Below, one piece after another: positions 47,957 through 59,800 of a DNA stretch of 64,000 nucleotides (position 1 is its first letter; every line of letters begins with the position of its first letter). The DNA is taken from positions 451,047-515,046 of the forward strand of contig QKYT01000003.1 in NCBI GenBank assembly GCA_003550305.1. The letters are read 5' to 3'. Made by a program: the position numbers and the translations under genes. The notes under the pieces are model-generated. The model saw only the letters and a list, made by a program, of their open reading frames with translations. It had not been told where the DNA came from and did no database searches. The DNA comes from Glomus cerebriforme. Taxonomy: Eukaryota; Glomeromycota; Glomeromycetes; Glomerales; Glomeraceae.

Positions 47957-48154
47957 CTGCAAATCTGGGAACCTGAATATGCTATAACTATTCATACTAG
48001 TCAAGGAATATCCCTCAAGGCTTCACAGCATGTTTGGATCATTGATGAAAATCTAGTTTGGAATAATCTAATATATTTGGCAGTTAGTTGTGTGGAATAT
48101 TTAAGCCAACTCATTCAGGTCGAAGCATCTTCATTACTTCCTGAAATTACCTAA
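47957..48154 (+). pseudogene. SF1-type helicase C-terminal fragment
   Basis: An open frame of 65 codons encoding EYAITIHTSQGISLKASQHV, then WIIDENLVWNNLIYLAVSCVEYLSQL. This pattern (TIHxSQG ... YxAxSRxxxLxxL) is motifs V-VI of superfamily 1 (PIF1/RecD-like) helicases. The arginine of motif VI is cysteine here (SCVEY), a mutation that would abolish ATP hydrolysis. It has no start codon and is truncated upstream by repeat copy B. Confidence 0.65.
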
Positions 48155-48477
48155 GAGATTGAGGAGACAAAAAAGAAAAGACGGCTAGAGCACGAATTGA
48201 GACTATCTATTTAGGAAAAACTTATTAGATTTATGGGTCAGGACAAGGAAAAAGGCCGTGAATTTAATCTAACAGTTGACTATATTCTCATGTTAAAATA
48301 TATTCATGAAGACAAATGCATATTATGTCTCATTAAAATGAAATTTGAATGGGATCAGCCAGAAGATATATCTCAGTGGACAGTAGATCGAATCCACAAT
48401 AATTTGGAACATATCAAAGGGAATGTACATCTCACTTGTCTATTTTACAACTGAAATCATCATGTTTAAATCACTGT
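48155..48477 (+). pseudogene. HNH-endonuclease-like fragment, decayed
   Basis: The frame 48233-48454 (with 26 further related codons upstream after stops) contains CILCLIKMKF, then QWTVDRIHNNLEHIKGNVHLTC. This resembles the HNH fold pattern CxxC ... DRIxxxxxHxxGNVxLxCxxCN. The last CxxCN is FYN here and the asparagine position is followed by a stop. It directly follows the helicase fragment, as if both came from one polyprotein-like gene. Confidence 0.55.
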
Positions 48478-48602
48478 CATAGTTAGACTAATGATACGAT
48501 GCTTATATGCAAGATGAAGGATAGAAAGTCACAGAGTTTACATAAATATTAGATTTTTTCTAGAGCGATAAATATTCAGTTATTTTTTTCAGATATAGAA
48601 AA

Positions 48603-48900
48603 ATGACTTCTAAAAAATATTACACATATTCAGAAAAAGAAAAGATATGTGTTATTCAAGAGATCAAAGACTCTATTATAGCATTAGAGCGTGATGTAAC
48701 AAAGATACATCAAAATCTTAAAAGCATTGGACATTGGCTGAGAAATCTGTTATCTACATAATGCTATGACCAAATCATTTGAGACTAGTTCATCTGAGTG
48801 CAGTTCATCTGAAGAAAAGAAAGTCAAATGCTATAAACCAAAAAAAGATCAAGTGGTCTCAGAGAAAACACATAATTTTAGATTGCTAAAATTTTATTTG
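48603..48900 (+). pseudogene. Helix-turn-helix-like ORF remnant
   Basis: From ATG 48603: MTSKKYYTYSEKEKICVIQE, then EIKDSIIALERDVTKIHQ, followed by SIGHWLRNL and a stop. A second frame continues with SSSECSSSEEKKVKCYKPKK. The beginning resembles the Psq/CENP-B-type helix-turn-helix at the N-terminus of pogo-like transposases. Broken by stops. Confidence 0.4.
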
Positions 48901-49581
48901 GAATCATGCTAGCTCACATTTTTTCTTGCAGATAATTTGCAGTGATATTCTGATCTATGGTTGACTAGATCAACAGTCTGGAATGGGTTGAGATGATTTG
49001 ATCATTAATTAGATTTTTTTGCTGAGCCACAGATTGTGTGACAAAAATAAGTGGATTATCAGTTAAGTCTTGTATGACATAATAATTTTCACATATCAAA
49101 AAGAAGTTATATACTAATCAGTTCCTCTATTTTTTTTTCCCAAACAAATGTAAGAAAATATGAAAGAAGGTCTATATGCAATACAGAACCTATCATAAAA
49201 GTAAATACTGATGGCAAAAACATATACTATGAAGGGCTGAGAGACTTGCAATTTTGAGATCAGGTCCTAAAGAGACTTCGTCAGGCATAAAACTAACTAT
49301 ATCTCTTGCAAGGTAGATCTATATGTGAAAAGGTATGAAGATTCCATTTACATATGCTTTCATAGAACTCTTAGCATTATATGATAATGCTAATCACTAT
49401 TTTTTATCTCCTTATCTTTTTTTCCAGCAAGATATAAAGTATGTAGAGGTATGTGGAAGTTCAGCCAACTTTTCGCAAAAAACTTTTCTGTAAAATAATG
49501 TAAAATAAAGTATATATATGCCTTAAATTATGTATAGGAGTAAGTTTTTCTCATCATGGGTCTTGTATTTAGAAAAGTAAG

Positions 49582-50019
49582 ATGTCTGATAAGATCAAGA
49601 AATCTGATAAGATCAAGATTCCAGACAAGCTTGACAAGTTTCTTGCTAGTGGGGACATTACTCTCAATTGTCTCATTTCTGATGAGAGGATGAATGATAT
49701 TTTTGAAGTAACGATATCTAATGCTAACAATAATAGAGTTTCTTTTCTTATGAAAGTGATCAGAACCCATTGTCTAGATCGATTTTAAGATATAGATTTG
49801 ACCAATTTGGCTTTATATAGAGTCACATTTATAACTGATAGTGTCATAATCAACAGCTTAAGAAATATCAGTAAATTTGAAGTAGAAAGTGCAATAAGAA
49901 TAGAATCACAAGATATGATTTTTACTCATTTTCCTATACAATCCCAATATATCTTTGGTAGTGAAAAGGGAATTAATGTTATCGTGTACCCTCCGCTAAA
50001 AGGGTGTCAGAGGTATTAA
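49582..50019 (+). pseudogene. CRN-like N-terminal domain, interrupted
   Basis: One frame with an in-frame TAA at 49786-49788. Before it lie a K/D repeat (SDKIKKSDKIKIPDKLDKFL) and ITLNCLISDERMNDIFEVTI. After it come LTNLALYRVTFI, FTHFP and INVIVYPP. The spacing of ITLxCLxxxxxxxxxFxVxI ... LxLxxV ... HFP ... IxVIVxPP matches the ubiquitin-like header domain of Crinkler (CRN) effectors, as in the next feature, but is strongly diverged. Confidence 0.5.
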
Positions 50020-50314
50020 GCAAAGATAATTAGATTTTTTTATTCACATTATGTAATAGCGATATAGTCATGCATAGCGCTTTCGGCCAATTTTTATGTA
50101 ATGTAGACTGACTACTGGTAATGATTTATTTCATAAATAAAGTATTATTTTTTACCAGTACATGAGAAACAGATCACGTGTAATGATGTGATGTCTGTGT
50201 GACATAAAACCTATATTAATGCCTAGTATTCTCTTTCCTGAGAAATAAAATTTTATTTCACTCCAGAACGTAACACATTTTTTTATCTGACCCAAATATT
50301 CTTATAAAAGCGCT

Positions 50315-51764
50315 ATGTCAACTATCACTCTCAGTTGTTTGGTCGTAAGTGAAAACCCTTATGAAAATACCTTTGCAGTTGAAATTGATACAATGAAGTT
50401 AGTTAGTTTTTTTAGGGACGCTATCAAGAAAAAAAATACACAAGTTTTCGTTAATGTTGATGTCAAAGATCTCAAGTTATGGAAGGTTGACATTTCCTTT
50501 GAAGAAAAAAATAAGAAACTTGAGCTCGTCAACACAAAAATAAACAATATTATTAAGGAGCACCTTAGTGGAGAGGAACTTTCACCTTTTTTGAAAATTA
50601 GAAAACACTTTCCTTTCCAGCCAGCTGATGAACACATATATATTATTGTACAGCGTCCTGTTGAGACGAAAGAAGTTCACTGCATTGCAATATATAGTCG
50701 TAAGTCAAAAAAGTTTTAGTAGACCATAACTCGTGGATAAATAACCTTATCTGCTTTGAAGTCTTAGCTTTGCACATGTTTCATATTTCTGAATGGAATA
50801 GAGGATGAACATATTGTTATAAATTGTGAGTGTGGTGATAATGAAAAGGAAATTATTTGTTTGGTTGATGATGAGAATTTAGCGGGTGTAATCTGAACTC
50901 AAGGATTTAAGGTAGATCTTCCAATCATTGTGAACACATGTGAGTATCATTCTGCTATTTTTTGGAAATAAATTACTATAGGTGTAACATAACGCTAACA
51001 AAAATTAATTTGGATGTTTTATAGCGCAACAGCCATTTTCATTGTGAACATTTTCCCAAATCAAGACATTATTTGAATTAACAGCTGATAGTTATATTGA
51101 TCTTTTCAGATTCGATGAAGAGTTATCTGACACAGCCAATTACGAAAAGATATTGGAGCACATTTTGGAAAATATAGCTATGAAGTATAAGACCTGCATT
51201 CACATCACTAGTGCGAATGAAGCAACAAGACGTGAATTTATTTCTTTCGTTCTTCACAGTATTGCCTCTTGCTATGATGGTGAAGTGAAAGTATATCCAG
51301 AATATGAGTTATCTGAAAGCTATGGTAAAGGGCCAGTGGATTGGGTTATCAAGATTGGAGATACGATTATTGTCATTACCAAAGCTAAAAGGGAGGATAT
51401 TAACCAGGATGTTGATCAGAATGCAATTCAGTTACAAGTTTCATCTCAACATAATAAAAAGAAATGCATATACAATAAGGCTTTACGTGAAGATGTAATG
51501 TATGATATCATTTTGACAGGAGTCGACTGGGTCATAATTAAGTTAGTCACTACTGGCGAATGTAATGATAATGATAATGAGAATGTTGAGGTATTATTGA
51601 GTTCATGAACACCATTTACTTTTCCTATTAATGAGAGTGTGTTCGACAAAAGTCTTATGCTTGAAAAACTCAATAAGAATTTGTTTGGGCAAATCAAGTA
51701 GGTATTTGATCGCCAGATAGAATCGCAGGAATCATTGAAGCGGGTAAAAACAGAAAATAAATAG
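50315..51764 (+). pseudogene. Crinkler (CRN) effector pseudogene
   Basis: The N-terminal part 50315-50719 encodes the CRN header domain: MSTITLSCLVVSENPYENTF, VDVKDLKLWKVDI, EELSPFLKIRKHFP, DEHIYIIVQRP. A degraded stretch with many stops (50720-51130) follows. Then 51153-51608, with an open frame reaching back toward ELSDTANYEKI, encodes a C-terminal domain with REFISFVLHSIASCY, YGKGPVDWVIKIGDTIIVIT and KREDINQDVDQNA. The D-x-V and ITKAK pattern resembles a PD-(D/E)XK-type nuclease core in which the usual E is T. A tail (SLKRVKTEN) lies at 51730-51760. CRN proteins are host-directed or conflict-type effectors in oomycetes and glomeromycetes. This copy is broken and cannot produce a full protein. 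Confidence 0.75.
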
Positions 51765-52435
51765 TCATATGTATAGATATTAGCATAGAAAAAATCATCA
51801 TATATCATGGGCAAAGTCCTGAGCTTTGTATTTATTTTTCGCATATATTAATAAAAAAAATTGAATTTTGCAAGTATATATGATAAGCGAAAAAATATAT
51901 AGTCATAGAACTGCCATTCCAGGGCTATAAACAATTTATTTATATCATAATCACGTCTTAGCAAAATGTTCACGCTAGAGCCAATATATATTCTGGTTCT
52001 AAAACACTAGTCTTGGTAAATGCATCATATAATGCACCCAGTCTATGCTTTGAAGGAGTTAAATTTGAATGATGGAGGAATTTCATAAGCACATCATTCC
52101 TCCAAGTTTTCATCTCTTCTTACTCCCAAGTTATTCCTATTAATAATATAGTCAAGTTATCAATAGAATAGTTCATTTGGATTAGATTCTGGAATGAAGA
52201 TTGTTTATTTTTTCAAGGATGAATAAACTCATTCCTTTTATAATAGCAGACTCCACACTAATAATAAATTTTTCATGAATATCTGCTTTAATTACTAAGA
52301 TAGATAAAGGTGGAATTATAGTTGTTTCCAAAATTCAATTGGCAAATCTGAAATCCGAAATTCCATAATCGTAATTAATTACATAATTCCGTAATTAATT
52401 AACATTTTGTATAACAATTCAAAATTAACATTTGC
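51765..52435. other. AT-rich spacer
   Basis: No gene. At 52330-52400 there is a stretch of AATCTGAAATCC/GTAATTAATTAC motifs resembling 47420-47500 in the same orientation. Confidence 0.5.
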
Positions 52436-52835
52436 TCGCGATCTAGTGATCCGATTTTATTGATCTTACCACCATTAAATTTATCTCATTGAGACGAATC
52501 TAATGGTATGATTTCATTTCTTTAGCTTCGTTATTGATGAAATTAAAATATTATAAACATTTAAAGAGTATTAAAGTCAGAGCATGATCTAATAATTAGA
52601 TTTAAATGAATTTACCATCATTCGATTCGTCATGATGAGACGATTCTAATGGCGGTAAAATCATATTTTTAGCATTAATATTGACAAAGTTATGATACTA
52701 TAAATGTTTAACAATTATTGATATCGGAACACGATCTAGTAATTGAAATTAAATGATCTTAATACTATTAGAATCGCCATACTGAGATGAATCGAATGGT
52801 GGTAAGATCATCCAAAACGGATCACTAGATGCTGA
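52436..52835. repeat. Palindromic module repeat, copy C (complete)
   Basis: Left end TCGCGATCTAGTGATCCG and right end CGGATCACTAGATGCTGA are inverted. Inside, GATCTTACCACCATT at the left is mirrored by AATGGTGGTAAGATC at the right, with a central TCATGATGAGACGATT palindrome. It is inverted relative to copy B at 47573-47950. No clear target duplication was found. No ORF. Confidence 0.8.
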
Positions 52836-53400
52836 GTTTTTTTTTTATTGTTAACAGCATATTTTATTTAATAAAGTTCATAAAAAATTACAAATAAAAG
52901 AAACAAACATAAATAAAATATATGGATTTCATCATTATCTAGTTTACATAAAGTAAAATTATAAAAAGTAAAAACTAATCTATAAAACTACGCTATAAAC
53001 CTAACATAATAATATACCCAATCAACTACTTCGCAATGAGAGGTAGCAACCAAGTCNACCATNNCGANAGTATCNCCTCCAATCCCTTAAAATAAGTTAA
53101 AGGAGAGCCGTAACTTAACACCCTGAACTGTCAGATCTATCAGAGGGACCGTTTGGCCCAAAAGTTTAATCCAGGAGGTACCAAGGGAAAAAGCTTTATC
53201 AAGCAAATCTGGTACTAAGGCTGAGGTCAGCGATGGGAGCCTTGAAACCCGAGCAGCATCGGCAGAAGCACGTGACATAAGAATGTCTCTAGCGGGAAGC
53301 GTAGAGGCCATTATGTGACAATGAGGGAGCCAGGAAATACAAATATATAATCTGTAAAATAGAATGAATTTTCTTTTGACTTTCTTCAAAAATTTTTATT
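52836..53400 (-). other. GC-richer repeat fragment with a 100-codon ORF
   Basis: ORF 53087-53389 (-) contains MASTLPARDILMSRASADAA, SRLPSLTSALVPDLLDKAF and LLGQTVPLIDLTVQG. Base composition is much richer in G and C than the neighbourhood, and ambiguous bases cluster nearby (53057-53076), as in a collapsed multicopy repeat. I do not recognise it; it may be part of a retroelement. Confidence 0.35.
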
Positions 53401-53941
53401 GTATNATTTTTAATTGTGTCTGCAGATGGTATAAATGCATCCTTACATAAAAGACAAATCATTTTCCTAAAATTTTCAGATTTTACGCATATGAAAGGGA
53501 GATTATATTTTATGACCCATTCAATAATAAATTTTCTAAAAGTTTTTTTATTATATACTTATTAATAAAAATATATAAAAAATAAAAANATTAACATATT
53601 TAATATCACAAATAATAAATGTTTTATCATTATATTTACAACTGGTTCTGCTGAATTATTTATTACTTCATGAAGTATGGGTTGTCTTTATTGACTTTTT
53701 TTTTCATTAGATTATATTTATTTTTTAGGTGACCTGTCAAACCTGAAGTGCTGTCTTTATTACAAATTATTAAAGTTTTGTAGTAATTGCAATATGCTTT
53801 TTTTATTACATCATTAAATACAAAATGAACTCAAGCCCAACTACACTTAGTATTACTTCTTGTATTTGTTTTTTCAACATTTATATCTGGTTCTGCTTCA
53901 CGTTCATTTTGATTATTGTCCACTGTCTCTTCAGTTGTCAT
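53400..53941 (-). pseudogene. hAT transposase N-terminal fragment (BED finger)
   Basis: From the ATG at 53941: an acidic leader, then a BED-type pattern with an in-frame TGA (after CSWA), continuing AYCNYYKTLIICNKDSTSGL and TGHLKNK. Further down, IIEWVIKYNLPFICVKSENF and CKDAFIPSADTIK match the segment after the BED finger in hAT transposases. The catalytic core and dimerisation region are absent here. Confidence 0.65.
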
Positions 53942-54667
53942 TAATGTTATTATTATTGAATATTAATTAAAATTAAGATTAAAATTAAAAATTACAAAGA
54001 AAAGAAAAGTATAGAGAAAAAAGGAAGTATGAAAAAAAAGAGATTAAAAAAAATATTGATAAGATTAATCTAGATTGCTAATCTATATATATATATACAG
54101 TATTCAGTAAATAAATCACAAAACTGATATCAATACCGAAATTACTGAAACTGATTGGTATATTTACCAAAGGATTCAGTTTGGTAAATCACAAAACTGA
54201 TAATCAGTTCAGTTCAATAATTAATAGTTACTCAGCACAAAGTGCTAAGTAACTGTTGTATTTGCAATAAGCAATATAATTGGTGAAATTTGCTGAGTGT
54301 AGCTCAGCAAATTTTACTGATCATATTCTTATGTAAATACATGTAAGGTACGATAGTGCCGCAGAGTAACTGTTTTATCAGGCTTAGCTTTTATTAAACT
54401 TTTATTATGCATAGTAACTGGTTGTACTAACATAAATCATCAAATAGTAAATGCCTGATAATTACTATTACCAATCGAAACCCTAAGGTTGAATTTGTAA
54501 TGCATTTGTATGTAATATACATTTTATTCTTTTTGTTTCTTTTGATATTTTAATTTGTTTTTTAGAACTTTTTTTACCTTTTTTGGTTTTATCTTTATTT
54601 TTTTGTGAGATTTTTTTTAATGTCACTATTAGTTGAAATAGTTTCACTTTCTTTAGATTATTTATTA
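53942..54667. other. Spacer with hAT-end-like and OPR-like repeats
   Basis: CAGTATTCAGTAAATAAATC at about 54100 and repeated AAATCACAAAACTGAT (54113, 54186) look like subterminal transposon repeats. The plus strand carries no gene. The ORF 54483-54677 (-) is only K/S-rich low complexity. Confidence 0.4.
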
Positions 54668-55215
54668 CACTGGTCAAAAACTGATCTATCTTACAGATAT
54701 CTTACAGATATCTTATAAATATCAGATACCCAAAATGCGGAAAATCTGCTATACATCGGGTACCCAATATGTATACGTATACTATAGAATTAAAAAATAC
54801 AATTTATTAATTATCTCGTTATCCAGTGATCATAAAATGATGAAATATAGCTCATTCGATTCGTCTCACTGAGACGTATCGAATGGTACTAATTTCGCAT
54901 TTCTAGGTGTGATGGATGCTGAGATATTTGATAAATCGTAAAAAAATAAACAAAAAATACAATATCTCGATATCTATCGCACCTAGAAATGCGAAATTAG
55001 TACCATTCGATACGTCTCAGTGAGGCGAATCGAATGAGCTATATTTCATCTTTTTATGATCACTGAATAACGAGATAATTAATAAATTGTATTTTTTAAT
55101 TCTATAGTATACATATTGGGTACCCGATGTATAGCAGATTTTCCGCATTTTGGGTACCCGATATTTATAAGATATCTGTAAGATATCTGTAAGATAGATC
55201 AGTTTTTGACCAGTG
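54668..55215. mobile_element. 548-bp near-perfect palindromic MITE, copy D
   Basis: CACTGGTCAAAAACTGATC at 54668 is mirrored by GATCAGTTTTTGACCAGTG ending 55215. The arms of about 255 bp are nearly identical inverted copies (GGGTACCCAATATG, TCGTTATCCAGTGATCA, ATTCGATTCGTCTCACTGAG and their complements) around a ~35-bp centre at 54925-54960. TTA flanks both sides (54665-54667, 55216-55218), consistent with a 3-bp duplication (a TA duplication cannot be excluded). Arms this similar imply recent activity or gene-conversion-like maintenance. Confidence 0.85.
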
Positions 55216-55218
55216 TTA

Positions 55219-56876
55219 TTGCATAAAAGATCTTGTATCATGTTTTATATGTTTAATATTTGTTTTATATGTTTTACAATTAAAGGTATTAAAAAATATA
55301 TTGTATGTTTTACATTAAATGCATTGCTATAAATATAAGTAAAAGATTTAAATTATCTTTTAATTTATCTATTTTACATGCATCATAATGTTAAATTTGT
55401 TAAATGTTTGATAGATTATTTGGGTAATATCTAAATATTTTCAGATATCTGTTAGATAATGCAGATATCTAGATATTATCCAGATAAATTTATATCTGAT
55501 CTGAATAGATAAAATCTAGAATATTCATAGGATATTTATAAAATCTGAATAACAGATCCAAACTCTGTAATAAAGTAACCAAATAAATTTGATTATTTAA
55601 GATCCAATTATTTATTTAAGCTTTATTAATATGAATATAATAAATTTTTTTAATGCTTGATAAAGTTGTATTATATAATTAAATGAAATTGATTGTTTTA
55701 TATTATTAATATCTAATTGTTTATTTAAGCAAATAAACTTTTATTAATACAAGTTAGATGATATTGCTAAATTTGTATTAGTAAAATTGATTGTTTTATA
55801 TTAATATAAACTTTATTTACTGTTAATATGAATTATTTGAGGTCACATGAACAAATATTTTAGCATGTGAACTAGCTTCAGACTTAACAATGGTTCACTA
55901 TTCCCTAGTAATAATTGAGTTGATAGATAATAGGTTTCTATCATTATACAATAATCTTGATAATTGTTATCAATATTTAATAACAATTTCTGCTTTCTTA
56001 TTTTATAATTAAATAAAAAAAATAATTTTAATAATAATAAATATTAGACAAAAATAATTATTTATATAAGTATTATGCATTATTTTTATAATACTAGTAT
56101 TGTATAGTATAAGATTAAAGGATAAATAAGTTTTACATACATTACAAACATATTGTTAACTTATCTGTATTATACTTTAATTTCAGATTTTTTTTAATTA
56201 ACATAATTAACATATTACTAAATAACAGTTTATTATAACCTTATATTCACTGCTTAAATGTAATAATATCAACTAATTTTGGTAATATTATAGCCCAAGT
56301 TAAGTCAATTGTTTATAACTATATATAAATATAAATGAGTTTACTGGCTTATTTCATTACCAGACAATAATTTTATATCACCTTTCCACTTCAAAAAAAC
56401 TTTTGTACTAGCATAAATCAAATCATCATACCACTATAATAAAATTCTTTAATGTGACTTCAGATAAGAATTAACTTATCTTTACCATCTACAATACCAA
56501 AACATTTGTGAAGTATTTAATAATGTAAGTTTCCTCATAATGATAAAAGACCTTTTCCCTGTCAAGGACGACACAATCCGTAGAAGTTTATCATATATAA
56601 CCGGTTTACATTGCTGGCAAGTTGATAAAGTAGTAGCCAAAGAAGTTTGCCAGTAACTATACGCAATCTTTCTATTTCCTTATTAAACGAGTACGTTGAC
56701 GCTCACGGAATTTTTTTCCTAAAAATGTATACTCAGAAAATAATCAGAATATAAAATAAAAAATTTTATAGGTGGTACAGTTTGCTGTTAAATTTTTTAA
56801 TAATTGATGATCGGCAAAATGTGACGTTTTTATATTTTCTTAGATCTAAACAGACTATACCAACACCATCGTAACG
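55219..56876. other. AT-rich gene-poor region
   Basis: No gene. ATATCTG/CAGATAT motifs cluster at 55430-55560 and continue the theme at the ends of copy D. The last ~300 bp contain the presumptive BRE1 promoter. Confidence 0.6.
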
Positions 56877-59800
56877 ATGGAAGACAGGAAAAGGACTTAT
56901 GCTGAACAAAGTTCGTCTTCATCAGACAAAAGTCCTCCTCCTAAGAGGCAGCTTTTGTCATCACAACAATCAAGATCAAATCACGGTGTAAATGGCCAAG
57001 CCACCTCCTCTTCCAGTAGCTCGAATAGTTACCAGGATTATGCTAATCTGGATATTTCTGATCCAAAATGGCTTGAGGTTGAGTCTTAAGAATTTAACAA
57101 GCGCATTATTTTTTCTTTAAGTACAAGAACAAATGTTTAACCTATATTTTATTAATTCTCAACAATATTTAGCTTTATCAGAAGGAGGCCATTATCCGTG
57201 CTCTACGAGAATATAAACGGGAAGGTGAGCGGATAAATAAGTGGAATGAACAACTTAGGGAAAAGCAGATCAATTATGAGGACCATTTAAGTGTTGTAAA
57301 TAGGTGTTGGAGTAAGGTATTTACTGTTTTTATTTCTCATTGATGATTTGTTATATTATATACGTATTTTATTTATTTAAGTAATCTTTAAAATAAAATT
57401 ATCTTAGCTACTAAATGATTTACGAATGATTACATCCAGAGTTGAAGAAGATGGGAAATTATCAAACTTAATTCCTTCAGATGGTAATTGATATAATTAT
57501 TTTAATAACAATAAAAAAGAAAAGTAACTTATTTTTAATTAATAGTATTTTAAGATTTGTTTTTATTCCTTACCAAAAAATTTAACTTTGATAGTTTATT
57601 GCTATTTATATCTAATAGCGAGTGTATTTTAATTATTAACTTGTAAATTTTGATGCTATTCAAGAACAACTTCGAGAATCAAAATTCCTTGCCCAAATAT
57701 CACAATTTGAGCAAGATGATGAAATTATTGAAAAGATTGAGGAATCATTAACTGAAAAATTTGGAAATACTAAGGAAGTTATTTGTGTTCTACTTGAGAA
57801 GGTTATTGCGTGGATAGAACAAAGAAATAAATTAATAAAAACTTTACAAACTGAGAAAGACCCAGTGTTGAAAGAGAGAAAAGTAATCCAGAATCTTAAG
57901 GATGAGAATGAAAGTCTAAATCTTCTCAACTCACGTAATCAGAAGGAACTAGATGACTTACAGGCACAGCATCACGCAGTATCATTTGAGGTACATTGGA
58001 CGTTGCATCAAATATTTTTCTTTTTTATATTTAAGAAAAAATTAAATTTAAATGTTCATAATTTTATTATAAATTAAAATAGAAGATTACTATTAAAGAC
58101 GAATTAGAGAAAACTAAAAATCGACTTGAAGTAGCCGAAGAACGTCTTGAAATAGCTAAAGATGAGCTTGTTCAGGCAGAAAAGCGTTTAGATAGATCTA
58201 AAAGTGTAACTCTTGGATATTGGACACATCCTGGAAGTAATATTTTTGGATCGTCATCAACTTCTGAAAATGATAAGGTTATTTTTTTTTAATAATATTT
58301 TCCATATAGTTGAAACATTGATATCAATAATTTGTTATTTAATTCCAATAGTCAAGCCATAATAATCGTCAAACAGAAGAAAATTTAAAACAATTTAAAT
58401 TTTTGGCCGAATCACGATTAAAAGAATTGGAAGAATTAGCCAACGAACGATCTAAATTAAAGGAAGAAATTCACCATCTCCGAGAACAAGTATTAATTTT
58501 ATGTGTTTTTTTTATTTTATGGTTTATTTTTTGCACGTTAACAATTCTTTCTTATAAAATAATGTATTAAAGATTAAAAACCTTCCTGAAGATCGTATAA
58601 TAGAATCTCAAGTGTATCGAAATTTACAAGTGCAATATTTTCATTGTAAAGAAAATTTGGATTATATGCGAACAGTTATGGATCAGAATAATCGTGAAAT
58701 GGAAAAAATGATAGCAACACGAAATTCAGCCACAAATCAAATACAAGTGAGATTTTTATCTTTTATTTTTTTTTTAGTAAGAGAATAACTTTGAAAACAA
58801 AATAAAAGGAGATATGTATACTTATTTAATATAGTAGGTAATGTGGAATAACTAAAACAATTCATTCTTCTTCCTTTATATATATAGGAAGAAACCAAAC
58901 AAGCTATTAAGGAAATGGAAGATCAATTGAATAAGCTGATTCTTGATTTAGATCGAATTCGTGCTCAAAGGGATGATGTGTCAATGGAGGTGGATAAATT
59001 GAGAGCAATGTTACCACAAGAATTTCGTCAAATATCTGCTCTGCGGGTACTCGCTAATGATAGGAAAACAATAATACGTCAGTTAATGACTGAGATTCAG
59101 AGACTAAATATGAAGATTGCTGCTAGTGAGGGTAATAAGCAAGCAATGGATTTTTATTGTACTCCTTCGGAACCTCCGGACGTTTCTTATGAGGAAATTC
59201 AACAAGGAAAAAATTCATTTGAACTAATAAAAAGACAATTATCATATGATCATCATCTACAGGAGGAATTAAAGTATCTTTTTTTTCCGACTGAATACTA
59301 ATTTGGATTAACATTTGGTAATAACAATGATATTAATCGTTTTTTTTTTTAAAAAAAAATCTTTTCTTTAGTAAATCAGAGAAAATAAAAGCCGAGCTCC
59401 AAAAAGAATTGGATGAGCTAAAAAATAATATGAACCCTGATATGGGAGATTATCATGAAGTTTTAACTTCTGAGGCTAGACTAAAACAAGAAGTTGAAGA
59501 ATTAAAGAGCAGGCTGGATGAATATGATGAGAAATATGGTATCAAAGATCCTGGAGATGATCCATTACATATTCTCACCACAAAAATTGAAGAGGCGGAA
59601 AAAAAAATTGAGAAAATAGAGTCAGAGTGCGATTACTTAAGAAAAGTGTGTTAACAAAATCATTTTTTTTTTATTATTTGAAAAAGAAAATTTTAATATT
59701 TATCACTTTTTATTATATCATTAATGTTATAGAATGAAAAACAATTGTTACAAGAGCTTGAAGTTTTAGGGGATCACTGGGCGCGTCAAGATCAGGAAAA

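Noticed and set aside
47957..48154. Integrated large DNA virus as the source of the helicase fragment
   Set aside because: Only one short helicase motif block is present, with no capsid or polymerase genes around it; transposon or CRN-type origin is simpler.
54483..54677. K/S-rich minus-strand ORF
   Set aside because: Low complexity and overlaps the end of a palindromic element.
55017..55241. ORF inside the right arm of the 548-bp palindrome
   Set aside because: The arm has no protein-like signal; the frame is an accident of the inverted repeat.
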